A DNA stretch of 64,000 nucleotides. Origin: Polytrichum commune. Lineage: Eukaryota > Streptophyta > Polytrichopsida > Polytrichales > Polytrichaceae. Numbering within the stretch: position 1 is the first letter of the stretch; every line of letters begins with the position of its first letter. The stretch lies in contig OX485806.1 in NCBI GenBank assembly GCA_950295325.1, forward strand, positions 32,612,001 to 32,676,000, given 5' to 3'. Shown here in pieces: positions 12,311 to 21,174 of this stretch. The position numbers and the translations under genes are program-made. The notes under the pieces were generated by a model. It made no database searches. It was not told where the DNA came from and saw only the letters and a program-made list of their open reading frames with translations.

Positions 12311-13382
12311 CCTTGAGCTCCTCCCTCGCTCCACACCAAAAAGAGAGAGAGCCACAAAAAAACCAAGAGGGCTTAACCCCTCACCTCTCTCCTACTTAGT
12401 AGGACCTCATCTTATCCACTAAACCCTCACCCCCTAAACCAACAAGATAGGTCCCAATTCAAACACTTAAACCCAAGGCCCTTCCCCTTGCTTCATCAAA
12501 CACCACTCACTTAACCAAAACACTCCCTAATGCCACTAAGCTTCTAATTAACCACACAAAATAAGCCTAAGGCCTAAAACATAACTCCACACCAAGCCTC
12601 ACTCTTTTTAATACTTTTAGTTGTTTCAATAACGACTTCAAATGCAATTCTAAGTAAATTCTAAACATAAAACAAATATGAGCAACCATTTTGGGCTCAT
12701 ACCTTGAAAAGGCCGGAGTTCATATCTATCTATCCACATGGCTTCCTACATGGCATCAAATGGATCATGTTTCATGGTCACTTGGATTGTTTTCAAAAAC
12801 CACCTCTTGGAGGTAGGCCTAACACAAAACCAGGAGACCATGGCACTCCGAACACTCACAACCGTTGATTTATTCTATTGTATCATATGTGAGGACCCAC
12901 ATGAATAAAAATTCGTTAAAAAAGCAGTCGGTTGAGGACCCGGTCACATATGACTTCCACACTACACTTGAGAGTCCGTGACCACACTACATGATTTTGG
13001 AGGTGTCTTGAGACGGCCTTTGGACACTCTCTTTTGGGCTCTCACAATTCCATGGTCACGGCTCTTGGCTTGTGTTTGAAGTGGCCCTTACTACACACAG
13101 TTTGCAAGCCAACGTAACACCTTTCAGTTGACACGGAGGAATTGATGAGCTTGGAACACTTTGTCATTCCAGGGTGTGGAGTATGAAGATCGTGTGCCAA
13201 AATGTTCCATTTTCACAGTCCTGGACAGAAAGAAAAGAAAAGAAAAGAAAAAATAACGCCCGTACAAGGTACCAGCATGAATGCGAGCCTGTTATCCAAA
13301 TACTTAACACGGCAGACTGTGTTGTAGTATGAGGGTTTATGCCTCTTTGAGAGGTGGGCTCTAATATTTTGTTTTTAGTCCC

Positions 13383-13885
13383 CTATTTTTTTAGGGGGGG
13401 TGACATAGTGGCTTGTTTGTTTTTGAGTTTTCTCTTGTTGAGGACGAGGTAAGTGAGGTATTTAATGGCGTTTTGGTGTATATTTTTCATGAGGGTTTTG
13501 ATGTTGTGTTTTGGGATTTTAAGGTTGTTTAGTTTGTTAATAGAGTGTTCGTGTATAGCTCCTCGGACACCAGCTGTGGTAGTGATAAGGGGGTTCGTTT
13601 TCCACCCTTCATTTTGTATGTTATTAATTAGTGGGTCATATTTGGTGTGTTTGTGTGTGAGGGCTTGTTCTGGGAATCTATCATGGCAATATGTGAATTC
13701 TATGAATTGTATTGTGTGTGTGGGGGATGGTAATACAGGTGTTGGTGTGTGGTTTGGGGCCCCTAATATATTTAGGATGTCTAGTCTTAATTTGGCTTGG
13801 CATTGGCATATTGGATGTGGGCATGTGCATTTTATGAGCCATTCTAGGATAGTTTGTTCTTGGGTCCGGTTATTGAGGGTGTATG
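13383..13885 (-). pseudogene. LINE ORF2 C-terminal fragment
   Basis: Encodes a cysteine-rich segment (CTCPHPICQC) followed by IQFIEFTYCHDRFPEQ and a basic tail. It aligns with the end of the intact ORF2 (CECGQQRCHC, IQFIEFTYCNDRIPDE). It continues upstream after the nested insertions at 14,857. The plus-strand 173-codon ORF here is its shadow. Confidence 0.85.
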
Positions 13886-14846
13886 AGCCCAAAATGGGGG
13901 CTCACATTGATTTTATGCTTAGAATATGTTTAGAGTTGAACGTGATGTCATTATTAAAATATCGAGAATCATAAAAAATAGTGAGGTTGGGGTGGAATTA
14001 TGTTTTCAGCCTTAGGCTTGTGTGGCGTGTTTAATTTAAGGGATTAGCGGAATTAGTGGTTGGGTGATTAGGTTGAGTGTGTGTGTGTTTAAGTTAAGGG
14101 GAAGGGTCTTAGGTTTAAATGTTTGAATTAGGGCCTTACCGTGTTGGTTTAAGGGTTGAGGGCTTAGTGGATAGGCTTGGGTTTCAATTCCATCTGGAGG
14201 TTTTAGGCCTCGTGGGGTCGTGTGGTTCTCTCTCTTCTGGAATTGCCCCTTGCTGGACTAATGCGGAGAAGTCCGAAGCAGCTGAGAGCTGCAAAAGCTG
14301 CTGGTTCGGCGAAAGGCTTACGCTGCTGGATTCGGAGAAAGGCTTACCAGTTGAGAGCTGCAAGAGCTGCTGGTTTCAGCGAAGGGAGCTGTAGCTGCTG
14401 GCCGCCGAGGCGATGACGGGCGCTGCCCGGAGCCAAACATCGTAGATTTGGTGAGTAGTCACCGAGACTGAAGCCGAGATAGGGTAGGGGGCCGGTGGCA
14501 TTAATGGCATATTGCATTAGGGGATAGTTAATTAAGGAAAAACAGAGGATTAAAGTTAGGAAATTAGCTTATTAGTAAACTAGTGGGGGCCACCGTGACA
14601 TTAGGGGGGGGGGGACTTATGCGTGATTCGTGCGTGGGTTGTGATAGAGTGTGTAGGAAAGTGATAATAAAGAAGAGCGTTTTTCAACGCTTGTACTCAT
14701 ATCGTGAAGTAAAGCAGTGTGCCAAAATTGATGTGAAGTGTAACGTAGGTTAATGATCTTGGTGAATGGGATTACATAAGAAATGGATGTGAGCCCCATG
14801 CCCCCACCCGGACTACGACGCATGAGGGTGGGTGGTTTGGTCTCAC
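13886..14846 (+). mobile_element. Second copy of the non-autonomous element, lacking the LINE-like tail
   Basis: From AGCCCAAAATGG to GGTTTGGTCTCAC this matches, in opposite orientation, most of the 11,364-12,732 element (shared blocks include GAAGAGC-TTTTTCAA-GCTTGTAC and GACGCAT-AGGGTGGGTGGTTTGG). It is flanked by a 10-bp near-perfect duplication, AGGGTG(T/C)ATG, at 13,876-13,885 and 14,847-14,856. It stops before the tRNA-like tail, which is odd for a target-primed insertion. The middle has diverged, with a local CTGCTGG repeat around 14,270-14,410. Confidence 0.7.
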
Positions 14847-14856
14847 AGGGTGCATG

Positions 14857-14922
14857 CATTTGTTAGTGTGTAGAATCGGGTACGTTTGTTGGCTTGTAAT
14901 GTTTGAGTGATAAGGTGTACCG
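14857..14922 (-). pseudogene. Short LINE ORF2 fragment between two nested insertions
   Basis: Minus-strand translation continues the LINE reading (VHLITQTLQANKRTRFYT, then LTNACTL), matching intact ORF2 VWELRKLLVSSKKSRCFI, then LMNAGTF. It bridges the fragments at 25,837 and 13,885 and so proves that the two sides belong to one LINE copy. Confidence 0.8.
14919..14922. repeat. Target-site duplication of the gypsy element (low side)
   Basis: ACCG here and at 25,837-25,840 flanks TGTCG...GTGACA. Joining the flanks across one copy restores the LINE reading frame exactly (HNKAV then HLITQT). Confidence 0.85.
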
Positions 14923-15029
14923 TGTCGTGTAAACTAAGATCGTTAAACACAACAGATCGAGTGTCGGCGTCAACATCAATTAGCAAAATAAAATAGCAAA
15001 CTAAAATGCTAAACAACCACCTCTTCAAG
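14923..15029 (-). repeat. 107-bp terminal extension of the 3' LTR (copy 1)
   Basis: Appears identical to 15,469-15,575. It lies between the LTR-homologous block and the TSD, so it was part of the cDNA end at integration. It has no counterpart at the 5' LTR. Confidence 0.8.
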
Positions 15030-15466
15030 ATGAGGGTTTCTCTCTCCAAGCTTAAGAAACTAAAATGTCTCCTTACAAAGCTTAAGAAACTCTAAAATTC
15101 ACACACAAGAGTCAAGCTATCTCTCACTCCACGAAGGGAGAATCCAAGAGTGCAAGTGGTGGAGAAAGAATGCAAAGGCTTTACTCATAATCTACTACAC
15201 CATAGCCATGAGAAAGCAACAACAAGCTCTCTCTCTCTCAAAACACATTCACAAGACTTGACTTGACTTGACAACAATGGCAAGTCAAGAGGCATTCCTC
15301 TCCATACAACCCCAATCCTATGTGGAGTTCATCCATGGAGTGGATGAACAACTAACTAGGACTCCCAATGGAGTCCGTTACTCATCCCAACACACATGGA
15401 CTCCTAGTGGAGTCCATTTACTCCTAAATCGACGTGACTTAGCCCCCGATGTCACCTCACGTGACA
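15024..15466 (-). repeat. 3' LTR
   Basis: About 443 bp, near-identical to 25,392-25,836. On the minus strand it begins TGTCACGTGAGG. Its far end departs from the 5' LTR at ...CTTGA, where the 5' LTR has ...CTTGACA and this copy runs on into the 107-bp extension. Confidence 0.88.
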
Positions 15467-15468
15467 GT

Positions 15469-15575
15469 TGTCGTGTAAACTAAGATCGTTAAACACAACA
15501 GATCGAGTGTCGGCGTCAACATCAATTAGCAAAATAAAATAGCAAACTAAAATGCTAAACAACCACCTCTTCAAG
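15469..15575 (-). repeat. 107-bp internal repeat abutting the 3' LTR (copy 2)
   Basis: Second copy of the block at 14,923-15,029, located just upstream (in element sense) of the 3' LTR. A G-rich AGTGGGGG stretch lies immediately before it and may be the polypurine tract region. Confidence 0.8.
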
Positions 15576-16623
15576 TGCCCCCACTAGCCTCGGGGGGTGC
15601 ACCTTTCATTAAAACCTAGAATTACGTGCGTTCACTGCATACTCTAAAAACCCCCTATATACAAGTTATTTTTTGTGAAATAAAGTAATACACATACAAT
15701 TGCAACAATAAATATACAAGTGACAATATGTACACAAAAAAAAAATCCATTCATATATAGTTATTAACATAAGTATACAAATATACTTTTGAACAATAAT
15801 CAACCCCTATAATATGTATAACAAAATATCCTAGCTTTCATCAGCAAAGTCGTTGAAAACTTTTTCATCTCCTGGATGTAACTCATAAACATTTGATTCA
15901 CCAATATATGTCATTATAGCCAATGCAATTATTGTCTCTAAGTCTACCATCAAATGATCAGTAAGATCATATATCCACTTGTTGTTAGCCCCTTTTTGAT
16001 ACCAACATAAACCAATCTCCACGTTTGATGGACGGTCCATCAAGTCAATTGGATCCTTATACTCCACCCAACGATTACAAAACTTCCTCCGCATCCAATA
16101 TGAAAACTTATGATATGTAGTATAGTAACAATACCATACAAGTACAATTATTGTATAATTTTTAAAGGCCTTCCATATATGTACGTAATTATAAATTATA
16201 ACATGTATACCATATGTATACGTAATACGACAAGGTCCAAATCAATACCCCTCATGTGCACTCACGTATACTTGTACATGTTTAGTACAGTGCACCCCCC
16301 GAGCCACTAGCAGATAAGGAGCCCCTCCAATCGGCTAGGAACAAACACACTCATCGGTAGAGTTGTTGAACATGATGAAGTTGTTGCTACATCTATACAT
16401 ATTCAATTGGGTAGTAGTAATCTAAGGAATTAAACTCATGATTGAGAAAGTAATCTAAGAACTATAGGCTGGGTGCAATTTGAGCCCCATCCTTAATCGC
16501 CTTCAACCATTTATGTTGAATTCTTGGATAACTCTTTCAATGTGATTTTCAATCCCATAAAATTTCCAACCAACTAAATAACAACTTCACCACTAAAACA
16601 TGTGGTAAACATCCACAAAATCC
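15576..16623 (-). other. Gypsy 3' internal region, AT-rich
   Basis: About 1 kb between integrase and 3' LTR. Mostly AT-rich and non-coding except for the 87-codon ORF at 15,831-16,094. Confidence 0.5.
15831..16094 (-). CDS. Unrecognised 87-codon ORF downstream of integrase
   Basis: I do not recognise the family. The predicted protein starts MRRKFCNRWVEYKD and is acidic at its end (HPGDEKVFNDFADES). It lies between the PHD-tailed integrase and the 3' LTR, where some gypsy elements carry an extra ORF. It could equally be a captured host fragment or chance. Confidence 0.3.
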   Translation of the reverse strand: MRRKFCNRWVEYKDPIDLMDRPSNVEIGLCWYQKGANNKWIYDLTDHLMVDLETIIALAIMTYIGESNVYELHPGDEKVFNDFADES

Positions 16624-17832
16624 TCAATCATGACCATTAACGGCCACGGAATGAGAGGCTTTCCGACAACGAGGACAAACCCAATTGCCAGAAGGAAGAA
16701 TAAAAAAGGGAGGTGTCAAACATGCCATGTGCCATCCACGTTGACATTGGTCGCACAATAACATTGTTGCAGCCCCTTTCTTCTCTCCACAAACATAACA
16801 AGGCAGACCCTGTGGTACAACCGCCAACTCGGAATGCACAGAGCCGTCGATGGGAAGGTGACATGGAGCACAATTCTTTGAATGCTCACGACATTCCCGT
16901 CCATCCTTGCCTTCAAGCAATAATATACCACTTGGCAAGACATCTTTCACCCGCAAAATCGTGCGCCCAGCCTTGACATCCAATGTAGTAGGCGCCTCCC
17001 GTTGCAAGTAAACATAATCCCCCTTGGAAAATCTACGAACCTGAGGTCGATAAGCTCCACTGCGGATCCGGGCATACCGTAATGTATCACGATGTTGAGC
17101 AATATTTAAGTTCTCCATAGCCATAGGCATGGCCTTTTGGAAGAACGTTGCTCGGTCATGAAGACATTGAGCCCAAACATCTGGATCATCCAAGTTTACC
17201 ACGGGAGCCAATTTCTCTCACACCGAGCTAGGTAAAATTGGTTCCCGTCCATACAAGAGTTGGTAAGGACTATAGGATGCCAAAGATGCTTGCCTGCTGA
17301 AACGATAACCCATTGCTATCCATGGTAGCATCAAGTCCCAATCGCGATGGTTGCCATGAAGCAATCCATACTTCCGCAAACCGCGCTTAACCGTCTGAAC
17401 AACTCGTTCAGCTAAGCCATATGCCTCAGGGTGATCTCTGGAAGTTGTCCGATGATCAATCAAAGCCTTGGTACACAAAGCCTCGAAAGATCCAAGGAAT
17501 TCTCTCCCTTGATCCGTCAACACCTCTGCAGGTGCTCCAAACCGTGCCAAAACTCGATCAAGAAATGCCATAGCTGCCAATTCTGAGGAATTTTGGGGAA
17601 GAGCCACGAGTTCAATCCACTTACTAAAATGCCCCACCATCACAAGCACATACTTGGAACCACGTGGAGTGATAGTAAGCGGTCCGGCAAAATCCAAAGA
17701 CCAACGATATCCCAAGCCCATAATAGGTAAAGACTGAAGTTGAGGTGACAAAGTATTAAAACTTGACCTGACCCGGTCACATACTTCACACCGAGAAACA
17801 TAAGTGGCAACCTGTTGGTACATACCAGTCCA
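16624..17832 (-). pseudogene. Gypsy integrase with C-terminal PHD finger (two in-frame UGA)
   Basis: Same frame as RT. The zinc domain spans the first UGA (17,833-17,835): HEELGHFG lies before it and CEVC after. The core has LDFAGP, LTDQGREF and GLAERVVQ, supplying the D, D and E catalytic residues. A second UGA at 17,218-17,220 precedes the C-terminal part. That part has an SH3-like stretch (FSKGDYVYLQREAP, DVLPSGILLLEGKDG), then a C4HC3 PHD finger whose eight ligands are C138, C141, C153, C156, H161, C164, C179, C182 counting from the Met at 17,211. Gypsy elements more often end in a chromodomain. Here the PHD could guide integration to particular histone marks. That role is inference. Confidence 0.85.
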
Positions 17833-19767
17833 TCAATATTGGTTGCGCAACATAGAGTGTGTCCTTTGCACTCCAAAATGTCCAAGCTCCTCGTGCACTT
17901 GCCGCACCAAAGAAGCTATTTGATCTGGCTTGGGAACGATGCGCCTCGTTCCGTTCGGCCACACACGAAATAACAAGCCGTTTGCCCAACGAAACCTTGT
18001 TATCCGGTGACTAACTCTATCTCGCTCCATAGAAGATAGTCCAAAAGGAAATATCCCTTGTTGAAGTTTGTGCAAGACCGCCTGGTCTTCCCACACATCA
18101 CTAACAACGAGAGATTTATCAACCTCCTCATCTTGCTCTTCCACAAAGATTTCAGTAGCCAATCCCGACATCATTGTGAGATATGTGGCAACATGCCAAC
18201 CCGGTACTGCCTCACGATCACAATCTCCATGCCACCTGGCTCCAGTTAAATCCTCATCTGAAGGACTTGGATTGCGAGACAATCCGTCTGCATCTAAGTT
18301 GGCAATTCCTGCTCGGTGAACAACTTCAAAATCATATTCCTGAAGTAACAATGCCCACCTAGCAAGTTTTCCGGTGAGCTTATCTGATTCTATAAGCCAT
18401 TTTAAAGACTGATGATCAATCACCAAAGTAAACTTTTGCCCATACAAATAAGGTTGAAAATGTGCAATGGCCCAAACGGCCGCCAAGGCCTCGCCTTCAT
18501 AAGAAGAATAATTAGATTCAGCACTATTATTACTTCTAGATGCATAAGCCACCACATATTCCTTTCCCTCTTCATCTTTCTGTGTCAATACCGCTCCCAA
18601 TCCCACTGCACTCCAATCCGTGTGCAATTGAAAAGCTCTAGACACATCCGGGCGTCGAAGCACTGGCGCTGAACCGAGCCTCTGCTTCAATGTATCAAAT
18701 GCCTGTTGTTGTTCTCGACTCCAAATCCATGGTTGGTCTTTTCCCGTGAGAATGGTAAGAGGTTTGGCAATTAAACTAAAGTTTTTGACAAACCTCCCAT
18801 AATAATTTGCCAATCCTAGAAATGCACGAAGCCGTGGTACATCACTAGGTGCGGGAATTTTGTGCAAAGCATCCACCTTCGCTTGTTGCACACCAAGACC
18901 GCCAGGAACAATCATGTGGCCTAAATAGGGCAATTGATCATGGAAAAACTTACATTTTCCATGATGTAAACGGAGTCCCCACCGTTGAAGTCGTTCAAAT
19001 ACCGCTTGCAAATGTCTCACATGATCCTGTGGACTATTACTAAAAATGATAACATCATCAATGTAACATCTAGCAAACGGCAAACCAGCCAATAATTGGT
19101 CCATCACCCGTTGAAATTCAGCTGGTGCATTCTTGAGACCAAATGGCAGAAATTTCCAATGATAAAGTTGATCCTTGCCATCTTTATCAATTCCCCAAAA
19201 TGCGGTCTTCACCCGATCACCCAACAACAAAGGTAATTGGTGATAACCAGACCTCAAATCCAGAGTGCTGAAGATTATAGAAAATTCCAGTGCATCAAGC
19301 AACTCCTCCGGCATCGGCATTGGATATCGATCCGACTTGGTCTTGCGGTTGACTGGACGATAATCACCACACATCCGTTTTTCCGTCCAGTTGCCAAAGA
19401 TATCCTTCTTTGACGGCATAACCGTGGCACAAGCATACTCTCCATTGGAGAGTTCAATCAATTCCGCTGCCAATAACTCTTGACATCGAGTTTGAACATC
19501 CAACCTTTCAGATGTACTAAGTCTGTACGGCCGTCTGAAAATAGGGTGTTCGTCCTCGAGTTGAATACGAACAGGTTTACCTTTATATCCTTCAAGATCA
19601 TGAAGATTAAAGGCAAAACAATTACGGTAAGAGCGAATAAATGCCCGTACCTTTCGTGCTTTGGCACCAGTAAGCTTTAGCCCCACTTCAATTGGCCAAT
19701 CGTCAAACTCCGTGGTTTCCTTCTTCATAGAAGGATTGCCACTTGGTGCCAGTACAGCCTGTGATTG
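17833..19767 (-). CDS. Gypsy reverse transcriptase and RNase H
   Basis: Read in frame after the UAG at 19,768. Counting from Met at 19,728 (631 codons), RT motifs are MCGDYRPVN near 119-127, DLRSGYHQLPL near 157-167, FGLKNAPAEFQ near 196-206 and catalytic YIDD at 222-225. RNase H follows with TDWSAVGLGAVL, the E of YEGEALAAV and the D of VIDHQSLKWL, then a GIANLDADGLSR block before integrase. All catalytic residues are present. There is no obvious initiator context at 19,728, so translation probably comes from readthrough of the upstream DNMT frame. Confidence 0.92.
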   Translation of the reverse strand, partial: QSQAVLAPSGNPSMKKETTEFDDWPIEVGLKLTGAKARKVRAFIRSYRNCFAFNLHDLEGYKGKPVRIQLEDEHPIFRRPYRLSTSERLDVQTRCQELLAAELIELSNGEYACATVMPSKKDIFGNWTEKRMCGDYRPVNRKTKSDRYPMPMPEELLDALEFSIIFSTLDLRSGYHQLPLLLGDRVKTAFWGIDKDGKDQLYHWKFLPFGLKNAPAEFQRVMDQLLAGLPFARCYIDDVIIFSNSPQDHVRHLQAVFERLQRWGLRLHHGKCKFFHDQLPYLGHMIVPGGLGVQQAKVDALHKIPAPSDVPRLRAFLGLANYYGRFVKNFSLIAKPLTILTGKDQPWIWSREQQQAFDTLKQRLGSAPVLRRPDVSRAFQLHTDWSAVGLGAVLTQKDEEGKEYVVAYASRSNNSAESNYSSYEGEALAAVWAIAHFQPYLYGQKFTLVIDHQSLKWLIESDKLTGKLARWALLLQEYDFEVVHRAGIANLDADGLSRNPSPSDEDLTGARWHGDCDREAVPGWHVATYLTMMSGLATEIFVEEQDEEVDKSLVVSDVWEDQAVLHKLQQGIFPFGLSSMERDRVSHRITRFRWANGLLFRVWPNGTRRIVPKPDQIASLVRQVHEELGHFGVQRTHSMLRNQY

Positions 19768-19770
19768 CTA
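19756..19770 (-). promoter_or_regulatory. Predicted programmed UAG readthrough site (UAG CAA UCA)
   Basis: Minus-strand codons at the end of the DNMT frame are GAC TAG CAA TCA CAG. UAG-CAA-UCA fits the type I readthrough consensus UAG-CAR-YYA known from plant RNA viruses. The reading frame continues open and unshifted into RT. It would set the ratio of gag-protease-DNMT to full pol product. Confidence 0.7.
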
Positions 19771-21174
19771 GTCCGTGGAGAGGGCAACACCTTTGCCTCC
19801 ATCATCTGCACTTGAATCCAAATGCGTATCCTCTCCACTACAATCAGTTTGTGTAGCTAAATAGCTACCCACATATGAAGTATCACCAAAAAATAGAATT
19901 GGAAACATTTTATGGGCCTCCAACTTTCCAAACTCCTGGGCCAAAGCCGAAAAAACACGTTGAGCTCGAAGCTCTTCCGCAACATGTTGTTTCAAAGAAA
20001 ATAATTCCTCGGTGTCATTGACCTCAATGTGATCCTTGGATTGCGGCTCCATTGCCCCCTGACCATTGTTCTCTGCCCTCAGAGTAAACAATTGGTCATC
20101 CATACGTTGTTGAGCAGCAAGACAAATTCCAATCATCCACACAATGCTATTAAGATCCATAGCTTGCCCCAATAGAAAACGTCTCTGACCTTCCTGAAGC
20201 CCGTGAGCAGCCGTGGTACCTGTAAAAAAACCCATGGCGCGTTCCCGCTCATCTGCCGTAGGCTCCTCATAAGTTTGGGATTTTAAATCCCAAACCATGC
20301 CAGGTCCACGAGATCGAAATGCAAAAGACTGTGGATATGTCACAAAAGTAGGTAGTGCACCTCTCGGAATGCCCACCTTGTTAATTAATGCAAATGGCAA
20401 GGTATCATCCTTGGTAACTGCCAAGGAAACACGATGATCATCTAAAATGTTATCCACCTTGCGATCCATAAGGCGGGGAATGCGGGCAATCGCCGATGAA
20501 AGCACCCGAGGTGATACCAAGTTGGTCCAAAACCAACGAGGCCGATGAGCAAATGATCCCAAAGATGCAGCATCCAGAAATGTTGGAGTACCTAGAATTT
20601 GGTTAATGTACTCACCATCCTTCACCACTTTGTGCCGGGTATCACCCAATAATGGTACATTTTCGAAAATGTACTTTGGCGGAGTTGATTGGTGGATAAA
20701 CCACCATTGCGTCAATCGCATCAAATCCGCAAACAAACTAGACCTAGGATCATCCAATCCCTGGCCAGTTCCTGCCCGCGAATGACCTTGACAAGGCCAT
20801 CCTGCAATAATCAAATCCACGTGGCCCAACCTTCTCAAATCCTCATCACTAATCATAGTGACATCTTGAGGAAGTTGACCACAACATTCATGAATGGCAG
20901 AGGCTGACAATTGTGCGGGGTATCTCAACAACAATTGTTGGATGTGGTGTCGGACGGCTCTGTTGGCTGCATATCCATTGTCCACATGAATATATCGCCA
21001 AACTGTAATTCCAGCTTCCAACACTGCCGCCAAACCTGTGCCAATGCCTCCAAAGATCTCCACAAGGACAATACCTTCAGGTGATAGTTGCCAACGAATG
21101 GGTTGAGCAAAGAAAATGAGGATGAAGTTGGAGGTGCCTCTCCAAGCTCCAAATCCGCTACAATGTGTCGACAA
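19768..21174 (-). CDS. C5-cytosine DNA methyltransferase domain carried in gypsy pol
   Basis: A 468-codon frame with the C5-MTase motifs in canonical order: motif I EIFGGIGTGL at 39-48 (AdoMet binding), motif IV AGWPCQGHS with catalytic Cys128, motif VI FENVP at 170-174, motif VIII HRPRWFW at 210-216, and motif X LLGQAMDLNSIVWMI at 334-348. The target-recognition region lies at about 217-330. The stretch FLDAASLGSFAHRPRWFWTN resembles DNMT3/DRM-type enzymes, while PCQG is closer to DNMT1/bacterial forms, so I leave the subfamily open. It lies between protease and RT. The protease frame joins it by a shift near 21,125, so the Met at 21,174 may not be the start. A tail of about 110 residues without recognised motifs follows. 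All catalytic residues are present, suggesting activity. Confidence 0.93.
   Translation of the reverse strand: MSTHCSGFGAWRGTSNFILIFFAQPIRWQLSPEGIVLVEIFGGIGTGLAAVLEAGITVWRYIHVDNGYAANRAVRHHIQQLLLRYPAQLSASAIHECCGQLPQDVTMISDEDLRRLGHVDLIIAGWPCQGHSRAGTGQGLDDPRSSLFADLMRLTQWWFIHQSTPPKYIFENVPLLGDTRHKVVKDGEYINQILGTPTFLDAASLGSFAHRPRWFWTNLVSPRVLSSAIARIPRLMDRKVDNILDDHRVSLAVTKDDTLPFALINKVGIPRGALPTFVTYPQSFAFRSRGPGMVWDLKSQTYEEPTADERERAMGFFTGTTAAHGLQEGQRRFLLGQAMDLNSIVWMIGICLAAQQRMDDQLFTLRAENNGQGAMEPQSKDHIEVNDTEELFSLKQHVAEELRAQRVFSALAQEFGKLEAHKMFPILFFGDTSYVGSYLATQTDCSGEDTHLDSSADDGGKGVALSTD

Larger units (their letters stand above)
11364..12732 (-). mobile_element. Non-autonomous retroelement sharing its 3' end with the 50-60 kb LINE
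   Basis: This 1,369-bp unit sits inside the MITE and is flanked by a perfect 13-bp duplication, TCCACATGGCTTC (11,351-11,363 and 12,733-12,745), as expected for target-primed reverse transcription. It has no long ORF. Read on the minus strand, its last 300 or so bases (from GAATAGACACTTTAGTAACC through a tRNA-like block to GTACTGC and a CCTGAG box) match the 3' UTR of the LINE at 59,560-59,890. Its 5' two-thirds match the shorter unit at 13,886-14,846. It was probably moved in trans by the LINE machinery. Confidence 0.75.
11203..13087. mobile_element. PIF/Harbinger Tourist-like MITE, interrupted
   Basis: Both ends carry an inverted GGGCCACTTC-type terminus (GGGCCACTTCACACACAAG at the left, complement of GAAGTGGCCC at the right). 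The element is flanked by the 3-bp duplication TTA (11,200-11,202 and 13,088-13,090), the TSD expected of Harbinger elements. It lacks coding capacity. Without the 1.37-kb insertion at 11,364-12,732 it would be about 500 bp, the same length as the uninterrupted inverted-orientation copy at 46,177-46,677. Confidence 0.8.

Noticed and set aside
13453..13974. 173-codon plus-strand ORF
   Set aside because: Antisense of the LINE ORF2 fragment; openness results from the A/C strand bias of the LINE.
17833..17835. Programmed UGA readthrough in integrase
   Set aside because: Followed by UGG ACU, not the CUA or CGG contexts favoured for UGA readthrough; a Trp-to-stop mutation is simpler.
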